Assembly (NCBI RefSeq): GCF_947490405.1
Contig: NZ_CANLGU010000001.1
Coordinates: forward strand, 248,001 to 312,000
DNA from: an uncultured Algibacter sp.
Lineage (GTDB): Bacteria > Bacteroidota > Bacteroidia > Flavobacteriales > Flavobacteriaceae
Direction: 5' to 3'
DNA: 64,000 bases
The notes beneath the pieces were generated by a model. It had not been told where the DNA came from. It did not search any database and was given only the letters and a program-made list of their open reading frames with translations. A program made the position numbers and the translations under genes. This document shows positions 1 through 9,379 of this stretch, in pieces (position 1 is the stretch's first letter; every line of letters starts with the position of its first letter).

Positions 1-1758
1 ATCTTTTTTCTTTCTATCTGCCGACAGCAATCCCTTGTTATTAATATGTGGCACTGCATCCTTACGATGTTCTACCTGAAAATCGGCATAATTCCAAACA
101 TTGGCTCCTACAATTTCAGGAATATCAAGAATTGCCTTCATATAAGCTTTATGAAGTAGAAACTGATACTCTACACTAAAATCAAAACGAGTTGGGTTGT
201 AGGTTCTCAACCTTGGGTCTGCACCACCACCATATTCACTTAAAATAAAAGGTTTATCTGGATTGAGCTCTAAAGAACGTTTAACTAAATCTCTTAAGTT
301 TTTATCTATATCTTCTAATTCTTCAATATACCATCCGTAGTATTTGTTATAACCTACCAAATCGGTTAATCGAATACCTAATTTATCTTGATAAGCTGGT
401 TCTCTAAAAAATACCGAATAAGAATATCGGGTTTCATCTTCTTCCTTAATCGTTTTTGCTAAAGCTTCATGTGTACTTATAAAGTGTTTTGTGTATGTTT
501 CACCCAATTTATCAGGTGCTTTCATGGTAGTTTCGTTACCTAAATTCCACGCCACAATAGCGGGATTATTATAATTAAAGCGAATGGCTTCCCGTAACAT
601 GTTAATACTATTTTGCTTTCCTGCTTCGTTGGCCGCGGCTTTATCAACAAAAGGAATTTCTAAAGTGGCTACAAAACCCATTTTATTACACATTTCTAAA
701 ATAGCAGGATCTTGCGGATAATGGGCAATTCGCAAAAAGTTTGAACCCATTTCTTTTAGCAATTTCATATCATTTCTATGAATTTCGTCACTTACAGCAT
801 TGGCTTTCCCAAGAAAATCTTGATGACGACACGTGCCTATTAACTTGGTTGGCTCATCGTTAATAAAAAAGCCTTCTTTAGCATCAAAACGAAACCATCT
901 AAAACCTACAGGATTTTCTAAACGGTCTAAAACCTTGCCTTTAGAATCTAAGATTTCTGAGACTAATTTATACAAATATGGATTTTGGGGCGACCAAAGA
1001 TTAGGATTACTGATTGTTAATTCACTAAACACATCATTTTTATATTTAGATGATGATTTTATAGATTTGACTATAGTATTTTCAGCATCAAACAACTTAT
1101 GTTGCACATAGTAACGTCCTTTTTTTGGTCTTGCTAATTTTGATTGTACTGAAACTTTAGCTGTTGTTTTCGAAACCTCTGGTGTTCTAATAAAAATAGC
1201 ATTAGCTCCTAAATTCGCAACCTCAAAATGAACTGGCTTGGTAATGATAAGATGCACATCGCGATAAATACCACCATAAAACGAAAAATCGGCTGCTTGT
1301 GGTACTATTTCGTCGTTATGCGCATTGTTTACCTTAACTACTATCTGATTTTTACCAAATTTTAAAGCCGAAGTAATATCTCGTGTAAAGGTTGTGTAAC
1401 CTCCAATATGATCGTTTCCAACAGGTTTACCATTTACGTAAAGTGATTTTACTTGATTGACACCCTCGAACATTAAGAACACTTGCTGATTGTCGTAAAT
1501 TTGCGGAATTGTCATCGTTTTTTTATACCAACCATCACCTCGGTAATACCCAGCTTCATCATCAAGAATATCGTCTGTATTCCATGAATGCGGAATTGTT
1601 ACGTTTTCCCAACTAATAGATTTGTTTTCAGCAAAAGGAGTTTCTAGATTGCCTTTGTAAAATTGCCAAGACTCATTAATAGTTTCAATATGGCGAACTT
1701 GTTGCGAATAGCTTGTAATGCAACAAAAAAACAATACTAATGTGATGATTTTTTGCAT
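1..1758 (-). CDS. Glycoside hydrolase family 2 (beta-galactosidase/glucuronidase-type), cut by the left window edge
   Basis: The frame is open from an ATG at 1756-1758 to base 1 without a stop, giving 586 visible codons; the C-terminus lies outside the window. A signal peptide (MQKIITLVLFFCCITSYSQ) is followed by the GH2 sugar-binding jelly roll (about residues 30-190), the Ig-like domain and the TIM barrel. The barrel carries WNLGNE near residue 407 (acid/base Glu) and ILSEYGG near 507 (nucleophile Glu). The last visible residues, NKGLLSADRKKKD, are the usual end of a GH2 barrel. In marine ulvan loci GH2 enzymes remove terminal uronic acid or galactose-like residues from oligomers; the exact specificity cannot be read here. 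It is the last visible gene of the 9281-to-1 operon, 17 bp after the sulfatase. Confidence 0.93.
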   Translation of the reverse strand, partial: MQKIITLVLFFCCITSYSQQVRHIETINESWQFYKGNLETPFAENKSISWENVTIPHSWNTDDILDDEAGYYRGDGWYKKTMTIPQIYDNQQVFLMFEGVNQVKSLYVNGKPVGNDHIGGYTTFTRDITSALKFGKNQIVVKVNNAHNDEIVPQAADFSFYGGIYRDVHLIITKPVHFEVANLGANAIFIRTPEVSKTTAKVSVQSKLARPKKGRYYVQHKLFDAENTIVKSIKSSSKYKNDVFSELTISNPNLWSPQNPYLYKLVSEILDSKGKVLDRLENPVGFRWFRFDAKEGFFINDEPTKLIGTCRHQDFLGKANAVSDEIHRNDMKLLKEMGSNFLRIAHYPQDPAILEMCNKMGFVATLEIPFVDKAAANEAGKQNSINMLREAIRFNYNNPAIVAWNLGNETTMKAPDKLGETYTKHFISTHEALAKTIKEEDETRYSYSVFFREPAYQDKLGIRLTDLVGYNKYYGWYIEELEDIDKNLRDLVKRSLELNPDKPFILSEYGGGADPRLRTYNPTRFDFSVEYQFLLHKAYMKAILDIPEIVGANVWNYADFQVEHRKDAVPHINNKGLLSADRKKKD

Positions 1759-1775
1759 TTTTGTGATTGATAATG

Positions 1776-3524
1776 TTATTGAAATTGAATGGTTTCACTC
1801 GCTTTAAACCCAATACGATGTGCTTTTACAAGTAATTTTGCACCTTCTGGTAAGCTTATCGGGTTTTGATAGATGGTCCAAGATTGTGGTGCTTTTCCCT
1901 TACTATTTACCAGTTTATAGCCTATTGAAGCGCCTTTAGTATCACAGCCTATTGTAACACTACCATTTTGATTTGATATGTTTGGTGCAGCTGTTACAGG
2001 CTGTGTCTCACTAGTATTCCATAACTTTTTAATAAGCTCGCCTTCTGGTAACTCTGGATTGTCACCAATAGTTTCAAGCCATTCGTCCATTTCGCCACGT
2101 AACCTGTGAAGTTGCGCCTTGTATTTTGGGTCATCGGCAAGATTGTTTAATTCATAGGGATCTACCGCGCAGTCGAACAATTCCTCTACAGGTTTTTTAT
2201 CTCTAAACCACAGGCTTTGGTATGCGTTAAGCTTACCTTCATCTCGCAACCTCAACAATTCTTGCATTGCTGGAATACGCTCTCTGTAGGTAATTGGCAA
2301 ATAATAGGCTTGTTCTGGCCTGTAATTTCTAATGTATTTAAATTGCTTGTCTCTTACTGCCCTAATCACATCGGTTTCTGCATCAAAACGGTCTGCAGCC
2401 GCATGAATATAATCGCGTTCTTCAGCTTTATACTTTCCTAAAAACGCTTGTCCTTGCATATAGGGTTTTGGCTGTTCTCCAATAAGCGATAGTAACGTTG
2501 GTGCAAAGTCTATAAAACTGATTAGTTGGTCGTTTTTTGTACCTGCTTGCAATTTTTTAGGAAAACGGATAATCATCGGGGTGTTTAATCCAGAATCGTA
2601 AATCAATCGTTTTTCTCTAGGTAGTGGCCCACCATGATCGCCGTAAAAAACAATTATAGTATTGTCTAGCAAACCATCGTCCTCCAATTGTTTTAAAACT
2701 ACACCCACTTGCTTATCCATTTCGGCAATGTTATTGTATAGCTTCCACATGTCTCGTTGTACCACGGCGTTATCTGGCAAATATGGCGGCACTTTAAATT
2801 TTGTGTCTTTTGAAATGTGTACAGGTGTTTCTGATTCAGTCATTTTATTGTTGGCGTGGGATGCTCCAAAATTTTTCCATTTGTAGTTTTTATCGCCAGC
2901 GTGGTAATGCCTTGTTTCTATTTCTCGGAAGCCATAGGGTTCGAACAATCCAGATTCATGCGTTACTGTAAAATTAAATATTGAAAAAAACGGTTGCTTA
3001 TCTGCTCTGTTTCGCCAGTGTGCATAAGGGCTATTTTCATCCCAGGCGGTTACCGGTGCTTTAAATTGATAATCGGTTTTGTAGTTATTGGTACAATAAT
3101 ACCCAGCGCTACGCATCCACTCGCTTATCATTTTTGTATCTGGTGGCGGTACTGCTTCATAAGCTGGTAACCCTCTTTCTTTTGTATATGAGTTAACTCG
3201 CATGTGGTTTGCCCCAATACTAGATGGATACATGCCTGTAGCTATTGCTGCTCTACTTGGCGCACAAACACCTGATGTAGAATATAGATTGGGATAAATA
3301 ACGCCTTCGCTAGCTAGTTTACTTAAGTTTGGTGTTGCTACTGTTGAGTCGCCAAATGGTGGAATATACGCGCTCATATCTTCGGTTACTAACCACAGGA
3401 TATTTGGACGTTCGGGCAACTTTAAATGTGTAAGATTTTTTGATGTAGTTGCTTGATCTTCTTTTTTTGTTTGACAGCTTACTACACATAAACTGAACAC
3501 TAATAATACAGTAAATATTCTCAT
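1776..3524 (-). CDS. S1-family sulfatase, lipoprotein
   Basis: A 582-residue formylglycine-dependent sulfatase. The lipobox ends at Cys17 (VFSLCVVSC), so it is probably anchored in a membrane. The sulfatase signature CAPSR begins at Cys87, which would be converted to formylglycine, and is followed by ATGMYPSS. Metal-binding residues are visible in VTEDM (48-49) and in FYGDHGG. A C-terminal extension after the usual subdomain, about residues 510-582, looks like a small beta domain. In ulvan degradation such enzymes remove the 3-O-sulfate of rhamnose after lyase and exo-enzyme action; which linkage is cut here is unknown. It lies between GH105 (197 bp upstream, with an intervening structured repeat) and GH2 (17 bp downstream). 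The maturase it needs is not in the window. Confidence 0.93.
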   Translation of the reverse strand: MRIFTVLLVFSLCVVSCQTKKEDQATTSKNLTHLKLPERPNILWLVTEDMSAYIPPFGDSTVATPNLSKLASEGVIYPNLYSTSGVCAPSRAAIATGMYPSSIGANHMRVNSYTKERGLPAYEAVPPPDTKMISEWMRSAGYYCTNNYKTDYQFKAPVTAWDENSPYAHWRNRADKQPFFSIFNFTVTHESGLFEPYGFREIETRHYHAGDKNYKWKNFGASHANNKMTESETPVHISKDTKFKVPPYLPDNAVVQRDMWKLYNNIAEMDKQVGVVLKQLEDDGLLDNTIIVFYGDHGGPLPREKRLIYDSGLNTPMIIRFPKKLQAGTKNDQLISFIDFAPTLLSLIGEQPKPYMQGQAFLGKYKAEERDYIHAAADRFDAETDVIRAVRDKQFKYIRNYRPEQAYYLPITYRERIPAMQELLRLRDEGKLNAYQSLWFRDKKPVEELFDCAVDPYELNNLADDPKYKAQLHRLRGEMDEWLETIGDNPELPEGELIKKLWNTSETQPVTAAPNISNQNGSVTIGCDTKGASIGYKLVNSKGKAPQSWTIYQNPISLPEGAKLLVKAHRIGFKASETIQFQ

Positions 3525-3616
3525 TTGAATGGTTTTTTAAAAGCACAAATGCCGCATTGTAATATATACGGCAAATAGGCTTTAAATTTTAGATGGACTT
3601 ACAGCCAGCAAACAGA

Positions 3617-3707
3617 CCCCGCGTTAGGGATTGCAGTGGAAAGCCCACAGCGGAGGCACGGAGCGAGGACTTGCAACGTAAAGCCCGACCCCTTGTGGGT
3701 AACGCCC
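3617..3707. repeat. GC-rich structured intergenic element with terminal inverted repeat
   Basis: About 90 bp of clearly GC-richer sequence inside AT-rich DNA between the GH105 and sulfatase genes. The ends carry GCGTTA (3621-3626) and its complement TAACGC (3700-3705). Inside there is an imperfect direct repeat, TTGCAGTGGAAAGCCC (3631-3646) and TTGCAACGTAAAGCCC (3671-3686), identical at 13 of 16 positions and 40 bp apart, and a small ACCC/GGGT hairpin near the right end. The layout resembles dispersed intergenic repeats known from flavobacterial genomes, but only one copy is present here. It could act on the transcript between two operon genes, for instance by stabilising the GH105 end. Confidence 0.55.
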
Positions 3708-3721
3708 AAAAAAATAGTGTA

Positions 3722-4849
3722 CTAATCTAATTTTAATATCTCGCTACCCGCCATTAAAAAGGCGCCTGTACCAAAATTTTGCCAAGAATCTGCCGATGCT
3801 GGCTCTGGAAATGCGCCGATATTTTGCACCCAACCTACGCGACCATCGTCGTGCTGGCATTTTGCTATAGCGTTCCAAGCTTTAATAACTGCTGGCTTAT
3901 GTTTTTTATCTAACAAACCGTTGTTGATACCCCAGGCTAAGGCAAACGTGTGGAAACCACTGCCGCTTACTTCACCATGATTATAGGATTCTGGACTTAG
4001 TAAACTTGTTCGCCAAAGCCCATCTTCTGGTTGAATTTCTAACATTTTTGCAGCCATATCTTTATATAATTTTTCGTAAAACGGACGGTGCTTATAGTCT
4101 GCCGGCATATCGTCTAGAATTAAAGCTAAACCTGCAATAACCCAACCGTTTCCGCGAGACCAGAATACTTTTTTGCCGTTTGGCTCTTTACTATCTTTAT
4201 TTGACCCTGTCCAAACAAAACGCATATCTCTTGCGAATAACCGCTCTTCTTCATCATACAATTGGTTGTAAGTTTCCATGTAAAACTTATGCATATCGTC
4301 CAAATACTTAGGTTGGTTGGTGTGTTTTGCATACAGGTTTAATACTGGCGGTGCCATAAATAAGGCATCGCACCACCACCATAAAATGGTTCTTCCGTAT
4401 TTTGATTTATCGGTTCCTGCTTTCCAATTATCGTCATCGTATAAATGCGCGTCTAAGAATTTTTTTGTGGGTTCTAGATCTACAAAATTCTTTCTACGGT
4501 CTGTCATATCTATATACAAATAGCTATACGAAATAGCTACATCATCGGCATGGTGTACGCGATCGAGCGTGTTCCAGTTGTTCCAATACCCTTGGTTTTT
4601 TAAAGCCGCCATATACATCATATCTTTTGTGGCTTTGTGGGCTCTAACCACGCCTGTGTAATAGGCACCGTTAGTCCAATCGGTTGGTGCAAGAGCAATA
4701 ATTGGGTGTGCTTCTTGCCACTCTAAAGCATTAATCATAGATGCTTTTATTTGAGTTTTATCAATTGCGCTTTGTGCTACAGTTTTTTGAGCTACAGAAC
4801 AATTAAAAAGCGTAACTACTGCTAAAAGTGTTAATGCTATTTTTTTCAT
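3722..4849 (-). CDS. GH105 unsaturated glucuronyl/rhamnogalacturonyl hydrolase
   Basis: A 375-residue exported protein with an (alpha/alpha)6 barrel typical of GH105. It removes the 4,5-unsaturated uronate that a lyase leaves on the non-reducing end of an oligomer. The key motif [12 protein letters not shown] places the catalytic Asp at about residue 161; HHADD (109-113) and RGNGW (about 232-236) are further family motifs, and the C-terminus [14 protein letters not shown] is characteristic. A signal peptide with a possible lipobox (TLFNCS) is present. It starts 10 bp after the GH3 gene and is clearly in the same transcript. In ulvan pathways this step releases 5-dehydro-4-deoxy-glucuronate, which feeds KduI and KduD encoded at 56618-58258. 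Confidence 0.93.
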   Translation of the reverse strand: MKKIALTLLAVVTLFNCSVAQKTVAQSAIDKTQIKASMINALEWQEAHPIIALAPTDWTNGAYYTGVVRAHKATKDMMYMAALKNQGYWNNWNTLDRVHHADDVAISYSYLYIDMTDRRKNFVDLEPTKKFLDAHLYDDDNWKAGTDKSKYGRTILWWWCDALFMAPPVLNLYAKHTNQPKYLDDMHKFYMETYNQLYDEEERLFARDMRFVWTGSNKDSKEPNGKKVFWSRGNGWVIAGLALILDDMPADYKHRPFYEKLYKDMAAKMLEIQPEDGLWRTSLLSPESYNHGEVSGSGFHTFALAWGINNGLLDKKHKPAVIKAWNAIAKCQHDDGRVGWVQNIGAFPEPASADSWQNFGTGAFLMAGSEILKLD

Positions 4850-4859
4850 TTTTTTAGTA

Positions 4860-7124
4860 TTATTTTTTTAGTTTGAATGTTGTTTCTAAATACTCTTGAG
4901 AAGACGTACCCACTTTTACAGTGTAGTCTCCTGCTTCTAAAACTTTTTCCATTGCAATGCCTGTAAATTCTAGCATTTTTGGTGTTATAGTGAAAGAAAC
5001 CGTTTTACTTTCTCCAGCGTCTAGTTCTATTTTCTCAAAAGCTTTGAGCTCTTTGTCTGGCCTTGTTACTGAACCAATTTCATCTTTAATATACATTTGC
5101 ACCACTTCTTTGGCTTTAACACTACCATTGTTAGTAACTTTTACGCTAACTTCTAACTCAGTATCTGGTGTTATTTCTGCATTTGAAATTGCGATATCTG
5201 AATATTTGAAATCGCCATAACTTAACCCATGACCAAAAGGATATAACGGCCCTTTGCCCAAGAACAAATATTCTTTTTTATAGTTGATTTCTTTCATGCT
5301 ATAATGGTATGGCAATTGCCCAATAGATCTTGGAATTGTTACAGGTGATTTACCTGATGGCGATACTTCTCCAAAGATGATTCTTGCTGTAGAATGATCT
5401 CCAAATTCACTTAAATCCCAAGTATCTAAAATAGCATCGGCATGTTCTGAAATGGCATTTATAGATAGTGTTCTTCTATGTTTTAATACTACAATTACTG
5501 GTTTTCCTAAGGCTTTAATTTTTTCTACCAACTCGTCTTGAGGCCCTACAGGGTCTATTGTAGCGCGGTCTCCTAAAGTACTGCTGCTAAAATAAGCTTC
5601 TTTAGCGGTGTACTTATCGCCTCCTAAAAACAATATAGATACATCGGCAGACCTCGCTTTATTCACCAAACTGGCAATGGCCTTTGGATCTCTTTCTAAA
5701 AGCTCTGGTGCACCACCTTTTTGATTGGTTAATTGAAAGCCTTTTTCTGCAATAAATTTTATATTGGAACCTGCTGCAGACTCAAACATTTGTTTTGTAT
5801 CTTCATTTAATAGCGGCCCTAATAATGCCACTTTTAAAGACTTGTTTTTCGATAATGGTAAGGCTTTATTTTCGTTCTTTAATAAGATAACAGATTCTAA
5901 ATCTGACTCTTTAGCTAATTCTAAAGACGACTCAGCTCTTACTCCTTTTTTAACCGCTTCAATATCGATATAAGGATTATCGAACAATCCTAAAATAAAT
6001 TTTGTTCTTAGTACACGTCTTACAGATCTATCTATTAGTTTTTCTAGATCTGGATTATCTTTTACCATTTCTGGTAAGTACGCATAAGAATCTTCAGCAT
6101 ATAAATCAATATCTATTCCTGCTTCTAAGCCCATTTGTGCTGCGGCTTCTGGAGACTCTGCCACATTCATAAAATAATACAAGCGTGCGATATCGTTAGA
6201 ATCTGACACCACGTAACCTTCAAACCCCCATTGGTCCCTTAATACGCCCGTTAGTAATTCTGGATTGCCATGACTTGCCACACCGTTTAAATCGCCATGA
6301 GATGCCATAACACCTAAGGTTTTTGCTTCTTTTACTGCCGCTTCAAACGGTGGATAAATTTCATCAATTAATGTTCTTTCAGAAATTTCAATGGCTGCAA
6401 AGTTTGAGCCTCCTAATACTTGCCCGTACCCTGCAAAGTGTTTTGCTACGGCACCAATATGTGTTCCGTTTCCTAAACCTTCGTAATTACCTTGCACACC
6501 AATTATGGCATTTTTAACCATCTGCGTTGTTAAATAGGTGTCTTCTCCAAACGCCTCACTCATACGTCCAAAACGAGGATCGCGAACAATATCTGCTTCT
6601 GGCGAGTGGCACATATGCATACCTCTTAATCGTGCTTCTCTACCTACAACATCCCACTGGCGTCGCACTAAATCTGGATTGAATGATGCTGCAGACGTCA
6701 TTGGGCGACCAAATTTGGTACAACCTTCGGCATCTACACCGTTATAAGATTCTGTAACAAACAATGCTGGAATACCCCAACGGTTGTTTTCTATAATGTA
6801 TTTTTGAAGTTCATTGTTCAGCTTAGCAGCAGCAACAGCATCAATATGCTCTCCTGGGTTTTTAATACCTGCAATACCCAACTTTAGCTTTTCTATAACT
6901 TTATCAGAAAGTTTTAAGTTCCCGTTTTCATCAGGTTTTGTACCAATATTAGCATGAAAAATTCGCATTTGAGCTACTTTCTCTTCAAGTGACAACTTTG
7001 GCAATAATGCTTCTACACGCTCATCAATTGATAAGGACGCATCTTTATAATCGGCAGAACTAGATGCCTTTGTATTACATGACACTACAATTAATAATAC
7101 GGCTATAAAAAATAATTTCTTCAT
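4860..7124 (-). CDS. GH3 family beta-glycosidase (probable beta-xylosidase or beta-glucosidase)
   Basis: A 754-residue lipoprotein (lipobox Cys16, LIVVSC) with the full three-part GH3 layout: TIM-like barrel (about 30-370), alpha/beta sandwich (about 400-610) and fibronectin-III-like C-terminal domain (about 655-750). The nucleophile is Asp308 in VVSDSND; KHFAGYG and [10 protein letters not shown] are conserved substrate-pocket motifs. The family removes terminal beta-linked glucose or xylose. In an ulvan setting, where xylose replaces some uronates, beta-xylosidase is the likeliest activity, but the sequence alone does not separate it from beta-glucosidase. It sits 6 bp downstream of GH43 and 10 bp upstream of GH105. 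Confidence 0.93.
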   Translation of the reverse strand: MKKLFFIAVLLIVVSCNTKASSSADYKDASLSIDERVEALLPKLSLEEKVAQMRIFHANIGTKPDENGNLKLSDKVIEKLKLGIAGIKNPGEHIDAVAAAKLNNELQKYIIENNRWGIPALFVTESYNGVDAEGCTKFGRPMTSAASFNPDLVRRQWDVVGREARLRGMHMCHSPEADIVRDPRFGRMSEAFGEDTYLTTQMVKNAIIGVQGNYEGLGNGTHIGAVAKHFAGYGQVLGGSNFAAIEISERTLIDEIYPPFEAAVKEAKTLGVMASHGDLNGVASHGNPELLTGVLRDQWGFEGYVVSDSNDIARLYYFMNVAESPEAAAQMGLEAGIDIDLYAEDSYAYLPEMVKDNPDLEKLIDRSVRRVLRTKFILGLFDNPYIDIEAVKKGVRAESSLELAKESDLESVILLKNENKALPLSKNKSLKVALLGPLLNEDTKQMFESAAGSNIKFIAEKGFQLTNQKGGAPELLERDPKAIASLVNKARSADVSILFLGGDKYTAKEAYFSSSTLGDRATIDPVGPQDELVEKIKALGKPVIVVLKHRRTLSINAISEHADAILDTWDLSEFGDHSTARIIFGEVSPSGKSPVTIPRSIGQLPYHYSMKEINYKKEYLFLGKGPLYPFGHGLSYGDFKYSDIAISNAEITPDTELEVSVKVTNNGSVKAKEVVQMYIKDEIGSVTRPDKELKAFEKIELDAGESKTVSFTITPKMLEFTGIAMEKVLEAGDYTVKVGTSSQEYLETTFKLKK

Positions 7125-7130
7125 TAGTTT

Positions 7131-8501
7131 TTAATTATTTATTTGATTGTTAGTTTTAAATTTGAATCGGTTTAGTTTGAAAGATTGTTGGTTTACGCCT
7201 TTAAACACAAAGCACAACGACTGATTATCTTTTATATTTTTAGTTTTAAAATTTCTTTTTTGAAAGGTATAAATTTCATTTTTAGGCACATTACAAGTAA
7301 ACAAGAGTATACCATTTGCATCATTTTCTCTCACTTCTATTTGTAGTGCTGCTTTTGCAATAACTTCTAATTCTAAAGTAGCTACGTTACTTAAATTCTT
7401 AATATTTGGATAGACAACGTAGCTTAAATCTTCGGTTGGTTCTATTGAAAATCCACCTTTGGTATTTTCAACTTTTACTACATTATTAGACTTGAAAAAA
7501 TCTTCAGCCTCAATAGTAGTATTTGCATTATAATTGCCCACACCAACACCATCAACTCTTATCGTTGCCATTTCGCCATTAGCTTTATAATGCACGTAAC
7601 TTATAAAACTATCTCTAAAATAGCGATTTCTAGTTTGACTGATATCACAATATACGTAATACCATTGGTTATGCCACTCAAAAAAACTGCCATGACGGCC
7701 TTGTAAAAATCCGTTAGGCCACGTTGGAGCTTCATATCCTTGTGCAAAACTTTCTTCTTTTATTACAGTGTCTTTATAATCGTAGGGCCCATAAACATCG
7801 TTAGACATGGCATAAAAACAACCCCAAGACAAATAGTATTTACCATTGTATTTGTGTACAAATGGTTTATCATCAGTTGGCATTTTTGTATTACTACCAT
7901 CAGGATTGTAAGGTCCTCTCGGGTTATTTATAGTTATTTTTTTTGGTGTTTCAGCTAAACTTATCATATCATCATTAAGCTTTGCTATATAATAGTCCCA
8001 AACACCAAAAATGATATAGTGCGTGCCGTTATCCTCAAAAATTGCCATGTCGTATTCATGAGTTGGCGTTAATGTACTATCCAATAATGGTTTTGCTAAA
8101 ACGTCTTTCCAAGGCCCAACTGGAGTATCGCCTACTACAACCCCTGTTTGTTCATTCCCTTCAGAAAAATACCAATAATATTTTCCGTTTTTATAGCCTA
8201 CATCTGTAGCCCAACATCTTGTAAAGTCTTTTCCTATGTATGTATTTTTGGGATTTAACACACTACGTTTTGTCCAATTTATCAAATCAGGTGATGACCA
8301 AATCCACCAATCTTCCATGATGAATTTATCATTATTTATAGATTTATCATGTGATGCGTAAACGTATGCAGTATCGTTAAAAATATGAATATGCGGATCG
8401 TTTAATCCTTTATTTGGTACTATTGGGTTTTGAGCATAAGTAAACACTATACATCCAAATAATACTATTTTAAATAGTTGTTTATTCATATTCTTAAACA
8501 T
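7131..8501 (-). CDS. GH43 family glycoside hydrolase with C-terminal CBM6-like domain
   Basis: A 456-residue secreted enzyme with a five-bladed propeller. NDPHIHIF holds the general-base Asp, DDKPFVHKYNGKYYLSWG the modulating Asp, and GRHGSFFEW the probable acid Glu. Residues from about 335 on (TIEAEDFF onward) look like a CBM6-type beta-sandwich. GH43 members act on alpha-arabinofuranosides or beta-xylosides; next to GH3 and GH105 a role in xylose release from ulvan is reasonable but unproven. The reading frame begins with ATG at 8501, 6 bp after the upstream stop; a second Met four codons on (MNKQLFK) fits the signal peptide slightly better. Confidence 0.9.
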   Translation of the reverse strand: MFKNMNKQLFKIVLFGCIVFTYAQNPIVPNKGLNDPHIHIFNDTAYVYASHDKSINNDKFIMEDWWIWSSPDLINWTKRSVLNPKNTYIGKDFTRCWATDVGYKNGKYYWYFSEGNEQTGVVVGDTPVGPWKDVLAKPLLDSTLTPTHEYDMAIFEDNGTHYIIFGVWDYYIAKLNDDMISLAETPKKITINNPRGPYNPDGSNTKMPTDDKPFVHKYNGKYYLSWGCFYAMSNDVYGPYDYKDTVIKEESFAQGYEAPTWPNGFLQGRHGSFFEWHNQWYYVYCDISQTRNRYFRDSFISYVHYKANGEMATIRVDGVGVGNYNANTTIEAEDFFKSNNVVKVENTKGGFSIEPTEDLSYVVYPNIKNLSNVATLELEVIAKAALQIEVRENDANGILLFTCNVPKNEIYTFQKRNFKTKNIKDNQSLCFVFKGVNQQSFKLNRFKFKTNNQINN

Positions 8502-8507
8502 GTTTGC

Positions 8508-9281
8508 TTATTTACATGTTATTTCGCTGAAGTTAGCAACTTTGGCCTGTTCTAGTGTTTTATCTGTTTTAAATAGTACAAATTGATCTATAGCATGCGA
8601 CCTTGAACGCCCAGAAATTTCAACATCGTAAGTTCCTGCATTATCAAATGTTACAAAAACATCATACGGATCATTATCATTTGTAGATGATCTCCAAAAC
8701 CATTCTCCTAATCTATTCATATATATTTTAAACCATCCATCTTTACTAGACCCTTCTGGGTTTGGTGTTTTTCCTGAACCTCTTGGATATACCCGTTGCC
8801 CAGTATTCAACTTCTCTCCGTAAAAATCATCTCCTTTAATTCTTAACCAAGAGTCATTATGTTCTGTATTACTATTACCTGTGGTTATTCTAGAGTTCCA
8901 AACAAATTGATAAGTTCCTGGTGTATTTATTTTCACAGAAAACTTCATCAATCCTTGCCCCGGATTATTAAAATTATCAGAACCTGTCCAAACCAAATAC
9001 CCATCACCTTTAAAGCCTGCTAGAACTCTAGCTTCTGTCCATCCGTTTGCTGTACTACTTGGATTCTCAATATCTACACGTACTAATCCTTCTTTTTCTA
9101 AAAACAAGTTTTCTGTTTCGCATATTGCTCCTGTGTCTTCCTCTTCTTCATTTTCTTCCTCATCCATTATCAGCATTTCATCATCAGAGGATTCACCTGA
9201 ACAGGATATTAAATATAAAGGACTTACAAAGCTTAACATCACAAAAACTAAAAACGCTGTTTTTTTAACTCCCTTTATCAT
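8508..9281 (-). CDS. Surface lipoprotein with a carbohydrate-binding-like beta domain
   Basis: 257 residues: a signal peptide with lipobox LYLISC, then SGESSDDE, which resembles the S-D-D-D/E-E lipoprotein export signal known from Flavobacterium and so predicts display on the cell surface. An acidic linker (DEEENEEEEDTG) follows. The remaining about 200 residues form a beta-rich domain (GTYQFVWNSRITTG, NDSWLRIKGDDFYG, GTYDVEISGRS) of the kind appended to polysaccharide-degrading enzymes, with aromatic residues suited to sugar stacking. No catalytic motif is visible. It is the first gene of the leftward GH operon, directly after the promoter at 9320-9364. Function as a glycan-binding surface protein is inference. 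Confidence 0.75.
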   Translation of the reverse strand: MIKGVKKTAFLVFVMLSFVSPLYLISCSGESSDDEMLIMDEEENEEEEDTGAICETENLFLEKEGLVRVDIENPSSTANGWTEARVLAGFKGDGYLVWTGSDNFNNPGQGLMKFSVKINTPGTYQFVWNSRITTGNSNTEHNDSWLRIKGDDFYGEKLNTGQRVYPRGSGKTPNPEGSSKDGWFKIYMNRLGEWFWRSSTNDNDPYDVFVTFDNAGTYDVEISGRSRSHAIDQFVLFKTDKTLEQAKVANFSEITCK

Positions 9282-9319
9282 AATTAATACTTGTCTTTAT
9301 AATATAATTTATAAAAAAA

Positions 9320-9354
9320 TAAAGATAGAATTTGATACTCTTAGAGGTATCCTG
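9320..9354 (-). promoter_or_regulatory. CAGGATA-element promoter of the GH operon
   Basis: Reading the minus strand, CAGGATA (9354-9348) is followed after exactly 20 bp by TATCTTTA (9327-9320), five of six fixed positions of the Bacteroidota -7 box TAnnTTTG. A weak second unit (plus-strand TGTTCGG, 9358-9364) lies 10 bp further out. The plus-strand string TATCCTGTACT is identical to the one in front of the GntR gene at 62681. The element lies 67 bp upstream of the lipoprotein ATG, in the 98-bp gap shared with the divergent DUF6377 gene. The same layout occurs at 29125, 37602, 61497 and 62653. Confidence 0.65.
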
Positions 9355-9379
9355 TACTGTTCGGTAAAGTGTCTATTAG

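Noticed and set aside
833-1111. A 92-codon plus-strand frame in the left part of the window.
   Set aside because: Antisense to the GH2 gene, which is intact in its own frame across this stretch up to the window edge.
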